From an uncultured Bacteroidales bacterium (GTDB lineage: Bacteria > Bacteroidota > Bacteroidia > Bacteroidales > UBA932): a DNA stretch of 64,000 nucleotides. Shown here one piece after another: positions 1 to 8,293 of this stretch; position 1 is the first letter of the stretch; each line of letters starts with the position of its first letter. The notes under the pieces are model-generated. The model did not search any database. It saw only the letters and a program-made list of their open reading frames with translations, and was not told the origin of the DNA. The stretch lies in the NCBI GenBank assembly GCA_900318955.1, contig ONMJ01000001.1, forward strand, positions 146,656 through 210,655, written 5' to 3'. The position numbers and the translations under genes are program-made.

Positions 1-747
1 TACGACTAAGGCTTCTTCAATTTCCCAATCACATACGCGGAGCGTTACTCTCGCTCCTGAATAGTCAATGTCTGCCTCAAAATCTTCAAGGTCTTCAGCT
101 TTCCAGTCATATCCGGCGTCTTTCATCCACTGCCCGAGGGGAAGATTCCATGCGTCGTCACACTTTACTGAGAGAATCGAAAGATTGCCGTCTTCCCCTT
201 GTCGGGAGAGCCTGAACCGAAGGGAACCGTCCTCAGCCGAAGGAAAGACGGGAAATTCGAAATAACCATAAAGAGGCTCTCCTGAGAGGATGTCCAGGCC
301 GTTGTATGAGCCTTTTATTTTATAGGTGATATCGCTGCCTTCAATGCCGTTTACTTTTATGGAAACAGTGCAGAACTGCTTGTGTGGCAATGCATTGACT
401 CTCTTACTCTCTCCGTCGCACAAGACTGAAGCCCTAAAAGAATACAAACTGTCAGGCTCTGTTTCGGGAGGAATCATATGGATACGCCCGACTTCCTCGT
501 CATTTCCAGTTCGGACACATATGTTGTAGTCTCCTTTTTCGACATCTGTGATGAAGAATTCTCCTTCTCTATGTGGGACTAAGGGGAAGTCGTCGAAGTA
601 TATCATTGCGGAAGGATTCGGCCCGTATTTGAGAAATGCTGCAATTCCTATCTCCAGACGGCAGGGGCAGACACTCCTGTCCTCCTTGACAGAGCAGGAG
701 GACAAAAGTGTAGCCGAGAGCATTAGAGATAGTAGAACTTTATTCAT
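1..747 (-). CDS. FimB/Mfa2-family fimbrial anchor lipoprotein (cut by left edge)
   Basis: The frame is open from an ATG at 747 to the left edge with no stop (249 codons), so the gene is truncated by the window. The product begins with a lipoprotein signal peptide (lipobox LLSSC) followed by KEDRSVCPCRLEI. A Cys-Pro-Cys soon after the lipidated Cys is typical of the FimB/Mfa2 family, which anchors type V fimbriae in the outer membrane and controls their length. The last visible residues (IDYSGARVTLRVCDWE) resemble the family's C-terminal strand, so few residues are probably missing. It lies 13 nt behind a fimbrillin-like gene on the same strand, which supports the call. Confidence 0.8.
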   Translation of the reverse strand, partial: MNKVLLSLMLSATLLSSCSVKEDRSVCPCRLEIGIAAFLKYGPNPSAMIYFDDFPLVPHREGEFFITDVEKGDYNICVRTGNDEEVGRIHMIPPETEPDSLYSFRASVLCDGESKRVNALPHKQFCTVSIKVNGIEGSDITYKIKGSYNGLDILSGEPLYGYFEFPVFPSAEDGSLRFRLSRQGEDGNLSILSVKCDDAWNLPLGQWMKDAGYDWKAEDLEDFEADIDYSGARVTLRVCDWEIEEALVV

Positions 748-760
748 TATTAATTGATTG

Positions 761-1750
761 TCAAAGGGTTATGGTTCCATTATCCCCAACTAGCACTTGA
801 TCCCAATCAAGTACGTTTACACCAACGGATACAGAGGAAGTCTGAATGGGCTTGTTCTCATCTCCTTCGATGTCGTCATCTCCGTCTGAGGTATTGCCGA
901 GGTGTTTTATTATTAATTCGGATATTTCATATGATTTATTCCTTTCGACAGTACCGGCAATCATTATGGGATATGTGTAAAAAGAGCCGGCTATATTTGC
1001 TTCTACAACTAGTAAGGTGTTTTTGTCAGAGGAGTTATTTGGATAGGCATAGAATGAATGTGAAGTAGTATAAGAGTGATGCGGAGATACTTTTGCAATA
1101 GATGGAAGTTTATTATAGATCAGTGAATTAGGTGCATCTGAGGCATTCAGTTTTTGGGTTGCATACCAGACTTTGCCAGTGGAGGCCCCCTCGTAATTCG
1201 CCTCGCCTGAGACATTGGTAAGATAGATTCTTGTTATGGCAAAAGCCGCAGCCTGAGCTGAATTCTCCAGTTCATTTGTGATTTTATCGATCTTGAATCG
1301 GGCGGCAATTCTCCTTACATCTACCGTAGCAGTGCTTGTTGCTCCGAGGTTTTTTTCAATCGATCCTGTCATTACAAATTTATCTCTCGAATTGTTTTTA
1401 AGCAGAGAGGCCTGTTTCTTTATGCCGCTTAGGGACGAAACTGTGGATATATCGTTTTCGCTGTTGACGACTGCGTAAATCGTTCTGTCGCCCTGGGTGG
1501 CACTGATTTTCACACTTGTCTCAAAAGATTTTCCATAGGCATCAACTACGTCGCCCCTGAAGACAAATGCATCCAAAGAAGAGACTTTTGCTTCTGAGTC
1601 AGTGTCGCTTACGGTAGCCCTGGTTGAGGGGGAAGAGATTGCTACGGATAGACTGCAAGGGGTGAGTGCTTCCTCGGGTGCGGCTGTCTCGTTGCATGAA
1701 TGGACGGTCAGCAGTGCCGCGGCAGCGGCTAGTGCAAGTTTTCTTTTCAT
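761..1750 (-). CDS. Fimbrillin-like (FimA/Mfa-type) major pilin candidate, lipoprotein precursor
   Basis: 329 aa with an SPII signal (LLTVHSCNE). Type V pilins are exported as lipoproteins, then cleaved after an Arg and polymerised by strand exchange. An Arg in SPSTRATVSD near residue 44 is a plausible processing site. Strand-forming segments such as SSLDAFVFRGD and RTIYAVVNSE and the C-terminal VNVLDWDQV tail fit the FimA fold, in which the last strand serves as donor. Second of three consecutive fimbrillin/anchor genes. It could be a shaft or tip subunit; its position just before the Mfa2-type anchor favours a main subunit. Confidence 0.72.
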   Translation of the reverse strand: MKRKLALAAAAALLTVHSCNETAAPEEALTPCSLSVAISSPSTRATVSDTDSEAKVSSLDAFVFRGDVVDAYGKSFETSVKISATQGDRTIYAVVNSENDISTVSSLSGIKKQASLLKNNSRDKFVMTGSIEKNLGATSTATVDVRRIAARFKIDKITNELENSAQAAAFAITRIYLTNVSGEANYEGASTGKVWYATQKLNASDAPNSLIYNKLPSIAKVSPHHSYTTSHSFYAYPNNSSDKNTLLVVEANIAGSFYTYPIMIAGTVERNKSYEISELIIKHLGNTSDGDDDIEGDENKPIQTSSVSVGVNVLDWDQVLVGDNGTITL

Positions 1751-1768
1751 AGTTGTAAACAGTTGATT

Positions 1769-2716
1769 TTAAAGTGATTCTTCTATTTTAAAAGGGCCGG
1801 ACCAGGAGATGGGAACTATGGAAACAACTATTTCTTCGCTTGAAGAAGGAGTCTCCGGGTCCGGCGACCCTAGATTTCTGATTATTATATTAACAAAGTA
1901 GGAAGTGTTCCTGTCAATTGAGTCGAAGGTTATCGGATAATAGTATGTCTTTCCGGATATCGAACCGCTCATGACTAGCCTTGTTTTCCTGGGAGAGAAT
2001 TTGACCCCGGAGAAGACGTCTTTCTCAGTATGGTTTGGGAAGCAGAAAAGATATTCATCTACAGTTCTTTTTTCTCCTTTTTTAATCTCTGCGTCGAGAA
2101 CAATGTCTTCAGGTGCTTTTATGTCACTTCCCAAGGAGTATATTTTATTGAACCATAGAGAGGGTTCGGATTCGTCAGCGAACCCGCAGTCTCCGGCGGC
2201 GTTTGAAAGACGTAATCGTACGTCTTTCAGGCTGCATTCCATCTCGTTGGTGACTGATCCGATATGGACCCTGGAGGGGAATCTTTGAAGGATTGCTGAG
2301 CAGCTGTTGCTTTTACCGGCGATCACTTCAACTCCTTTGACATACCCTCCCATCGGAAGGACCCCTTCGTTGAACCCTTTTTCTCCCATGCTGATTCTTT
2401 CTGCCATCAGCTCACCGACAGAGGAGATTCCTCCAGGGGATGAATCCATGTTTGCAAGGATATAGACATCCTTGGCGCCAGTTTTTACCGAAAGAGTGGC
2501 TTCAGCGCGTTTTAGATTCTTTCCGAGATTGACTGAAGAGCTGCTCTCGAGAGCACCATGGTCATTGAAAACAAAGATATCCATCTTTTCAATCCCCTCA
2601 GAATCAGCTGTTTCTGCTATCTTGACATGAAGCTTCCCGCTCTCATAAGAGTCTATTGTCGCGGAGCAAGAAACAATAACCGCAAGTAGAGCAGAGGCAA
2701 AAAAGAACCTTCTCAT
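1769..2716 (-). CDS. Fimbrillin-like subunit lipoprotein
   Basis: 315 aa with a lipobox (AVIVSCSA). It shares the pilin layout of its downstream neighbour: an N-terminal EKMDIFVFNDHG strand, then DVYILANMDSS, and a late VPISWSGPF segment resembling the donor-strand end. An RFPSRVHIGSVTNEM segment parallels VRRIAARFKIDKITNE in the neighbour, suggesting a diverged paralogue. Its start overlaps the stop of the upstream OmpA/TPR lipoprotein (ATGA), so translation is probably coupled. It may be an accessory or tip pilin. Confidence 0.65.
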   Translation of the reverse strand: MRRFFFASALLAVIVSCSATIDSYESGKLHVKIAETADSEGIEKMDIFVFNDHGALESSSSVNLGKNLKRAEATLSVKTGAKDVYILANMDSSPGGISSVGELMAERISMGEKGFNEGVLPMGGYVKGVEVIAGKSNSCSAILQRFPSRVHIGSVTNEMECSLKDVRLRLSNAAGDCGFADESEPSLWFNKIYSLGSDIKAPEDIVLDAEIKKGEKRTVDEYLFCFPNHTEKDVFSGVKFSPRKTRLVMSGSISGKTYYYPITFDSIDRNTSYFVNIIIRNLGSPDPETPSSSEEIVVSIVPISWSGPFKIEESL

Positions 2717-4662
2717 ATTCCCTCCTCCTTATTGAGTCCGTACTTTTTGATCAGATCCGATATCTCGGGATCGAGATTCCCTCTGTGGACAAAATGTCTA
2801 TTCTGCGAACATGCCCTTAAGTAGCATTCTACAGCGCTCCTATAGTCGCCGCGGCGGCTATAAAGAATAGCCAGCATGTAATTGACTTTGTCTGTCCGAT
2901 CGATGGATTCGAGTATTTTCAAGGCGGTGGCATTGTAGTCCATTGCGCAGTAGGCCAGTGCAGAGTTGAAATCCTTATATGGTCGAAGAAGCTGGACAGC
3001 TTTTTCATAATCGGAATCCTTAATCGCTTTGACGCCTGCCATGTAGACTGAATCTATGACTGTGGTCTTTACAGTATCCTGAAGCATTCCTTTTCTATGG
3101 AGATGGAAATCAAATCTTACAGTCCTAAGTCGAGGATATAGTTTTTCCCTGATATATCGGTAATTATCCAAAGAGCGAAGCTCCATCTCCCTTGAATCGG
3201 GATCTTCGATAGAGGAAAGGGATGCATACTTCTTCCTTTCGCCCTCAGTAAGGACACTGTCCTTGGAGATAAGAGCGTCAAGCATCCTCCAGTTCTCCGG
3301 ATCGCTTCTCGAAATGAATCTGACCGGTTCCATCCTCTCTCTCGACATCCTGCCGTTCATGTCTACGACAAGACCATCCTCTCTCGCGACCGAGTCAGAC
3401 CAGTGTTTCATGAAAGAGTTGAAGTATTTTGAAACCGCGTCTGACCTCTCTTTTGAGAGTCGCCGGTTTCTTGAGAAGCTGCCTTCCGGAGAACAGGAGG
3501 CCTTGACGATGACAGAATCGAGATCGAATTCCTCGTTCTGCATGAGTGAAACGAAATTAGCTTTGATTCTCGCTATTTCATCAGAGTTCTTCCCCATGGA
3601 AGCAATTATGTCTGAACTATTTACCTTGAAATCTATGTAGCAGGCAGTATTGAGCTCCACTTTCCTTTCCATTATCTTGGTGAGGTACTTTTCCCTTTCG
3701 TCCACAAGCCCTCCTATGGAGCTTATATAGAATGTGAGAGGTTCCGAGGGGGGCATTGAATAGATTTTCTTCTCTTGTTCGAAGATGTCTCCGGATAGTA
3801 CTATCTCTGCTTTTTTCAGCTTCGGCCTTGTATTGATTGTCTGTACATAGTCATAGATTATCTCGCCATTGCCGGAGCGAATCACCGTATCCAGCCTTAA
3901 TCCTTCTTCGACAAGCGGGACCTTGACATATTTTCTGAACATTGCCCCCTTTTGTTCGCGTTTTCGCCGATTCAAAGAGAGCCGGAATTTGTCCATATAG
4001 TGGTCGATGGCCTGTCTCTGTGTCACTCCGAATGCAGATGCGAAATCAGCCTCCGAAACGATCGAGGAGTCATTTCTAAACTTATAAACAGACGGAATAT
4101 TTCTTCTCAAAAACATTTCGAGCTGGAAGGTGTCTATGAATTTAGTGGTATCCGAGACAATTGAATCCAGAAACTTTCTGTATCTCTCGTATCCTTTCAG
4201 TTGGGTGAGCCTGTACTGGTCTCCGGTGATATAGACTGGGAGAAGAGGGGTCGTTTCATCCATTATTCTCAGCTGCGGGGAGAATCTCAACTGCCACTGC
4301 CCGTCCTGCATTTCCCGGGGCACCGTGATCCTGAAACGAAGGTCGACTTTACCATGCCGCTCGGCGACATTACGAAATTTAGATGTTACGATAGCCGCAC
4401 GGATGACATCTGTCGCCACCATCTCTCCATTCTCATCCTTTACCGCCTTCATTATCATGACTTTGTTCCCTTCGAGGTCTTCCACCACCATCGTATCCTG
4501 TTGAGGAATCTCGAGGACGGAGAGCTCAGGCACATCGTTATCTTCCGTCATGCTTATGGCGGCGGACATGGATGTATCCCTGATGAGATCCAGTTTTCTG
4601 CCTGTACCGCAGGACGATGCGGCGATGATGGCGAGAGGGAGCAGTAGGCAAGAGCTTTTCAT
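2713..4662 (-). CDS. OmpA-like/TPR lipoprotein of the fimbrial locus
   Basis: 649 aa. SPII signal (IIAASSCGTG). The N-terminal half is mixed beta and does not match a domain I can name. Around residues 355-430 there is an OmpA-like peptidoglycan-binding core (YIDFKVNSSDI, then VKASCSPEGS and NRRLSKERSDAV, the usual 'symmetric Arg/Ser then LSxxRAxAV' pattern). The last 110 residues form TPR-like helices (DSDYEKAVQLLRPYKD, RRGDYRSAVECYLRA). OmpA-domain proteins recur in Bacteroidales fimbrial loci, where wall anchoring of the assembly apparatus is a reasonable role. It begins 7 nt after the ssb stop and overlaps the next gene. Confidence 0.6.
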   Translation of the reverse strand: MKSSCLLLPLAIIAASSCGTGRKLDLIRDTSMSAAISMTEDNDVPELSVLEIPQQDTMVVEDLEGNKVMIMKAVKDENGEMVATDVIRAAIVTSKFRNVAERHGKVDLRFRITVPREMQDGQWQLRFSPQLRIMDETTPLLPVYITGDQYRLTQLKGYERYRKFLDSIVSDTTKFIDTFQLEMFLRRNIPSVYKFRNDSSIVSEADFASAFGVTQRQAIDHYMDKFRLSLNRRKREQKGAMFRKYVKVPLVEEGLRLDTVIRSGNGEIIYDYVQTINTRPKLKKAEIVLSGDIFEQEKKIYSMPPSEPLTFYISSIGGLVDEREKYLTKIMERKVELNTACYIDFKVNSSDIIASMGKNSDEIARIKANFVSLMQNEEFDLDSVIVKASCSPEGSFSRNRRLSKERSDAVSKYFNSFMKHWSDSVAREDGLVVDMNGRMSRERMEPVRFISRSDPENWRMLDALISKDSVLTEGERKKYASLSSIEDPDSREMELRSLDNYRYIREKLYPRLRTVRFDFHLHRKGMLQDTVKTTVIDSVYMAGVKAIKDSDYEKAVQLLRPYKDFNSALAYCAMDYNATALKILESIDRTDKVNYMLAILYSRRGDYRSAVECYLRACSQNRHFVHRGNLDPEISDLIKKYGLNKEEGI

Positions 4663-4669
4663 GGCGGGA

Positions 4670-5023
4670 CTAAAAGCTGCATTGTGCAGTTACTGCTTGG
4701 TCAAGGATTTCTATTGTTCCCGCGTATATATCGGAAAAAGTCCTTTCAGCGCCCTCGGGAGTTGTTATTTTATATTGACGGACGCGTCCGACCACCCGTA
4801 CAGTTTTTCCTCTGGTGATTTCGAAAAGGTCGGGAAAGTTCTTGTTTTCCCAAGCCGAGACATTGTGCCAGGTGGTCTCAATGACCGGCGTCCCGGTCTT
4901 GTCTTTATATACATAGTCCGTAGCGACTGAGAAGCGTATTGTCTGAGCTTCTCCATACTTGTTGACAGTGGCGTTTCCCACCCTTCCGATGATTTCGATT
5001 CTGTTGAGCTGTTCCATTTTCAT
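4670..5023 (-). CDS. ssb: Single-stranded DNA-binding protein
   Basis: The OB-fold of the SSB family is clear: MEQLNRIEIIGRVGNATV at the N-terminus, FSVATDYVYKDKTG, TTWHNVSAWENKN and VVGRVRQYKI. SSB coats single-stranded DNA in replication and repair. At about 117 residues it ends right after the OB-fold and lacks the long disordered tail and acidic DDDIPF-like tip that recruits partners in E. coli SSB, so it may be a compact or accessory SSB. The start was placed at the ATG at 5023 (another lies at 5017); the longer frame to 5086 has a non-conserved basic extension. The stop is 7 nt before the fimbrial lipoprotein gene. Confidence 0.85.
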   Translation of the reverse strand: MKMEQLNRIEIIGRVGNATVNKYGEAQTIRFSVATDYVYKDKTGTPVIETTWHNVSAWENKNFPDLFEITRGKTVRVVGRVRQYKITTPEGAERTFSDIYAGTIEILDQAVTAQCSF

Positions 5024-5319
5024 ATAGATGTTAAGGTTGATTTCGCGTGCGGACCTTCCGCCCGCGGGGTGTAGACCCGGAGGCAAAGTAAAGCACTCTG
5101 ATAGTGAGAATCGCTATTGGAGCAGCATTATTTCAGGTTTTTGACGTCTATTTAAGACTTTTATTCGGTGGATAAAAAAAGATAAAGAAAACGCAAAAAG
5201 ATTTTGATGCGAGTTGTTTTTTGAAAAAGAGAGGATTCATTAAAAAGATCAGATTATTCTTTCGAATCCTTTGACAAGATGGATGGATTTAGCATATTTA
5301 ACCGCTAAAATAACCGACT
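5024..5319. other. AT-rich intergenic region between ssb and the zinc-ribbon gene
   Basis: About 296 bases between divergent genes with no credible ORF or RNA gene. On the ssb side, 5045-5065 can fold into a GC-rich hairpin (9-nt arms with one mismatch, 3-nt loop) that would lie in the ssb leader. A weak minus-strand box (TTTACTTTG) sits near 5083-5091. On the other side there is an inverted repeat and a TTTG at 5270-5273 that may belong to the zinc-ribbon promoter. Confidence 0.5.
5232..5270. repeat. Inverted repeat AGGATTC-25 nt-GAATCCT upstream of the zinc-ribbon gene
   Basis: AGGATTC at 5232-5238 and GAATCCT at 5264-5270 are exact reverse complements separated by 25 AT-rich bases. The right arm abuts a possible -33 TTTG (5270-5273) about 50 nt before the zinc-ribbon start. 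It could be an operator or a weak stem; nothing else supports a function. Confidence 0.35.
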
Positions 5320-5718
5320 ATGGAAAAGTACTGCTTAGAGTGCGGGGCACCGCTAGGAACCTTTGGTCGTGCGGACAGAAAGTTCTGTTCTCCCGCTTGC
5401 AAAAACCTTTGGCATAATAATAAAGCGAGTGGATACAGAGTCTTTCGTCAGCGTATAATCTCCCTTCTGGACCGAAATCATATGATACTCAACGGTCTCA
5501 TCAAGAGAGGAATAAGATCTATTGACAAGCATGATATAATGACCCTCGGTTTTTCGCCTTATCATGCTACTTCAGTAACCAGAAACAGGTTGCATCTCAG
5601 GTATTTCTGCTTTGATATATCTTATTGTATATCCGACAGTAGGGTATGGGGCATTGAGAAACACTCGAAGATATATGAAAAAGACGGTCCTCCGAGGGGA
5701 GAACCGTCTGGTAAATGA
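5320..5718 (+). CDS. Zinc-ribbon protein of unknown function
   Basis: 132 aa. An N-terminal treble-clef/zinc-ribbon motif, CLECG and then FCSPACKN, gives a CxxC...CxxxC metal site in residues 5-27. A basic helical region follows (RVFRQRIISLLDRNHMIL). Similar small proteins are common in Bacteroidetes and have no assigned function; nucleic-acid binding is an inference from the ribbon. The C-terminal 15 or so residues (KDGPPRGEPSGK) look non-conserved, and their codons coincide with the transcription terminator of the convergent permease gene, so the tail may be under RNA-level rather than protein-level constraint. Confidence 0.65.
   Translation: MEKYCLECGAPLGTFGRADRKFCSPACKNLWHNNKASGYRVFRQRIISLLDRNHMILNGLIKRGIRSIDKHDIMTLGFSPYHATSVTRNRLHLRYFCFDISYCISDSRVWGIEKHSKIYEKDGPPRGEPSGK
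5678..5709 (-). terminator. Rho-independent terminator of the nucleoside permease gene
   Basis: Arms AGACGGT (5682-5688) and ACCGTCT (5703-5709) enclose a further CTCC/GGAG pairing. On the minus strand a run of T (complement of the A run at 5678-5682) follows directly. It lies 27 nt past the permease stop and inside the 3' end of the convergent zinc-ribbon gene. Confidence 0.75.
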
Positions 5719-5735
5719 TGGTATTAAGACAACGG

Positions 5736-7049
5736 TCAGGCCGTTTTTTCTTTCTTTTGAGGATCCTTGAAGAAGATTGCGAAAAGGACTCCTACAACAA
5801 GGGCGTAAGCGGCAAAAATATACCATGCCTTCTGCCAGCTCGGATTGGCGGCATTATAGACACAGGCGTTCACAACCTTTCCAGCGACCCATGTACCGAT
5901 AGAAGCACCGAGACCGTTTGTCATCAGCATGAACAGGCCCTGGGCGCTTGAGCGAATGCCTTTATCCGTGTTTTCATTCACATAGAGGGATCCTGAGATA
6001 TTGAAAAAGTCGAATGCGACTCCGTAGACCAGGCAAGAGAGAATAAAGAGCCAAACACCGCCACCGGGGTTACCCAGTCCGAAGAAACCGAAGCGGAATA
6101 CCCATGCGAACATTGCTATGAGCATCACCTTTTTGATGCCGAATTTCTTCATGAAGAACGGGATAAGGAGGATGCAGAGAGTCTCCGACATCTGGCTTAT
6201 TGAGATCAGGGCATTGGCATTGCGGGCGCCCCATGTATTGGCATACTCGGGAATATCGGCAAATGAGGAGATATATGTGTTGGCATATCCGTTAGTAATC
6301 TGCAGCGAGGCTCCGAGAAGCATCGAGAAGATAAAGAAGACAGCGAACTGTCCTTCTTTGAAAAGCTTGAAAGCAGAGAGTCCCAGGCTGTCCATAAGAG
6401 ACTGGCTTTCAGCTGTTTTTGGCTTGCAAGGGCAGTTCGGCATAGTCAGGGCGTATATGCAAAGGATGAGACCCAGGATGCCGGAGGTGAAGAACTGGTA
6501 GTAGCTATGCTGGAACTGTACGCCATTGCCGTCCTTTGTGAAATTGACAAAGAGCATAGCGCAGATGAATCCGATTGTACCGAACACTCTGATAGGAGGG
6601 AAATCCTTGACGGGATCCTTGCCGTTGACTTCCAGTGCGTTGTAGGCGACAGAGTTGGAAATCGCAATTGTGGGCATGTAGAATGCGACACTGAGAGTGT
6701 AGAGGATGTAGAAGAGGCTGAAAGTGAAATCGGCTGTCTTTACATATGCTCCGTCCACGAAGGAGACGTGATTCATCGCATAGAGTCCGGTAGCAATCAT
6801 GAATACTGCGGCAAGCCCCTGGCATAGAGAGAGCGTCTTCTGGGCAGGGACCCATTTGTCGGCCACTATGCCCATCAGAGCGGGCATGAAGATGGACACG
6901 AAGCCCTGGGTTGCGAAGAAGAGCCAGATCTGCGGACCGAGTCCTGCTTTGCCGAGAAAACTTCCCATAGACGTAAGATAGGCGCCCCAGATTGCATACT
7001 GGAGGAAGTTCATGATGATCAGCCTTAGGGTGATTCCTTGATTTTTCAT
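5736..7049 (-). CDS. Nucleoside permease (NupG-type MFS transporter)
   Basis: 437 aa, a polytopic inner-membrane protein with about 12 hydrophobic segments. The N-terminus (LRLIIMNFLQYAIWGAYL) and FMPALMGIVADKWVPAQ match the nucleoside:H+ symporter family typified by E. coli NupG/XapB. It would import nucleosides for salvage, in keeping with hpt, adk and upp elsewhere in the window, although it is not in an operon with them. Length is usual for the family. It is monocistronic between its own promoter (7094-7101) and the terminator at 5678-5709. The exact substrate cannot be read from sequence. Confidence 0.85.
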   Translation of the reverse strand: MKNQGITLRLIIMNFLQYAIWGAYLTSMGSFLGKAGLGPQIWLFFATQGFVSIFMPALMGIVADKWVPAQKTLSLCQGLAAVFMIATGLYAMNHVSFVDGAYVKTADFTFSLFYILYTLSVAFYMPTIAISNSVAYNALEVNGKDPVKDFPPIRVFGTIGFICAMLFVNFTKDGNGVQFQHSYYQFFTSGILGLILCIYALTMPNCPCKPKTAESQSLMDSLGLSAFKLFKEGQFAVFFIFSMLLGASLQITNGYANTYISSFADIPEYANTWGARNANALISISQMSETLCILLIPFFMKKFGIKKVMLIAMFAWVFRFGFFGLGNPGGGVWLFILSCLVYGVAFDFFNISGSLYVNENTDKGIRSSAQGLFMLMTNGLGASIGTWVAGKVVNACVYNAANPSWQKAWYIFAAYALVVGVLFAIFFKDPQKKEKTA

Positions 7050-7093
7050 CTGAGTTATGTGTTTTAATGCTTAGTTAGCTTAGTTCAACCTTA

Positions 7094-7101
7094 CAAATTT
7101 A
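7094..7101 (-). promoter_or_regulatory. Promoter -7 box for the nucleoside permease
   Basis: Minus-strand TAAATTTG fits the Bacteroidetes TAnnTTTG element and is about 45 nt upstream of the permease ATG. It is back to back with the tgt promoter. Confidence 0.55.
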
Positions 7102-7123
7102 CAAGTTTTTCTCAGAAAATAGC

Positions 7124-7131
7124 TATCTTTG
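7124..7131 (+). promoter_or_regulatory. Promoter -7 box for tgt
   Basis: TATCTTTG matches TAnnTTTG and ends 16 nt before the tgt ATG, giving a short leader. No clean TTTG lies at the expected -33 distance. Confidence 0.6.
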
Positions 7132-7147
7132 AAAATTAAAACGCACT

Positions 7148-8290
7148 ATGTCAAGATTCTCAGTAATATCGAAGGATAAAGGCTCCGCAGCCAGGACGGG
7201 AGTTCTCCAGACCGACCACGGTGAGATTCGCACACCGATTTTTATGCCGGTTGGGACAGTCGGTTCCGTGAAGGGTGTATATCATCGCGACCTGAAAGAA
7301 GACATAGGTGCTGAAATCATTCTGGGAAACACATATCACCTGTATCTTCGCCCCGGTCTGGACACTCTCTATAAAGCCGGAGGACTCCATAAATTTGAAA
7401 ATTGGGACCGTCCGATTCTTACGGACAGCGGCGGATTTCAGGTCTTTTCCCTTTCCAAAATCAGAAAGATAACTCCAGAGGGTTGTACTTTCGCTTCCCA
7501 TATTGACGGCTCCAGGCATACTTTTACCCCTGAAAACAATGTGGATACCCAGCGTATTATAGGCGCCGATATCATAATGGCCTTCGACGAATGTTGTCCC
7601 GGTGACGCAGACTATCGCTATGCTGAGAAGTCGCTGAAGCTTACTCAGGGCTGGCTGGAGAGGTTCGCAAGGCATTTTGATGAGACAGAGCCTCATTATG
7701 GTTACTCGCAGACAATGTTCCCGATAATTCAGGGATGCGTATATCCGGATTTGAGGAAGCGGGCTGTAGAGCATGCGCTTTCCCTTGATAATGCAAACAG
7801 GGGAGGATATGCAATCGGAGGTCTTGCGGTCGGAGAGCCGACAGAGAAAATGTATGAGATGCTGGAGACAGTGTGCCCGATTCTCCCTGAGAATAAGCCT
7901 CGCTATCTGATGGGTGTCGGTACACCGGAGAACATTCTTGAGGGTATTGCAAGGGGAGTGGATATGTTCGACTGCGTAATGCCTACCCGTAACGGAAGAA
8001 ACGGAATGCTGTTTACATGGAATGGCATAATGAATATGAGAAATGCCAAATGGGCGGAGGATTTCGGGGAAATCGACCCTCTCGGCACTTCTTTTGTTGA
8101 CCATGCATACTCGCGTGCATATCTTCGTCATCTCTTCATTGCAAAGGAGATGTTTGCCGCTATGATTGCGACCGAGCACAATCTGGCATTTTACCTGGAT
8201 CTTGTCCGGACGGCGCGGAAGCATATTGAGGAAGGCTACTTTGCTTCATGGAAAGAGTTGACTCTCAAGAAGATAATGAAAAGGATGTAG
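7148..8290 (+). CDS. tgt: tRNA-guanine transglycosylase (queuosine pathway)
   Basis: 380 aa, the usual Tgt length. It exchanges G34 for a 7-deazaguanine in GUN-anticodon tRNAs. Visible motifs: GNTYHLYLRPG, DSGGFQVFSL, and GVDMFDCVMPTRNGRNG with the catalytic Asp. The C-terminal region reads IDPLGTSFVDHAYSRAYLRHL, where E. coli-type enzymes carry a CxCxxC zinc site before YSRAYLRHL; the cysteines are absent here. First gene of a compact plus-strand run tgt-lptF/G-dut-murF (3-nt gap to the next gene). Confidence 0.95.
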   Translation: MSRFSVISKDKGSAARTGVLQTDHGEIRTPIFMPVGTVGSVKGVYHRDLKEDIGAEIILGNTYHLYLRPGLDTLYKAGGLHKFENWDRPILTDSGGFQVFSLSKIRKITPEGCTFASHIDGSRHTFTPENNVDTQRIIGADIIMAFDECCPGDADYRYAEKSLKLTQGWLERFARHFDETEPHYGYSQTMFPIIQGCVYPDLRKRAVEHALSLDNANRGGYAIGGLAVGEPTEKMYEMLETVCPILPENKPRYLMGVGTPENILEGIARGVDMFDCVMPTRNGRNGMLFTWNGIMNMRNAKWAEDFGEIDPLGTSFVDHAYSRAYLRHLFIAKEMFAAMIATEHNLAFYLDLVRTARKHIEEGYFASWKELTLKKIMKRM

Positions 8291-8293
8291 ATA

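Noticed and set aside
7160..8224. A 354-codon open frame on the minus strand, opposite tgt
   Set aside because: It mirrors the codon structure of tgt, has no recognisable motif or signal, and tgt on the other strand is certain.
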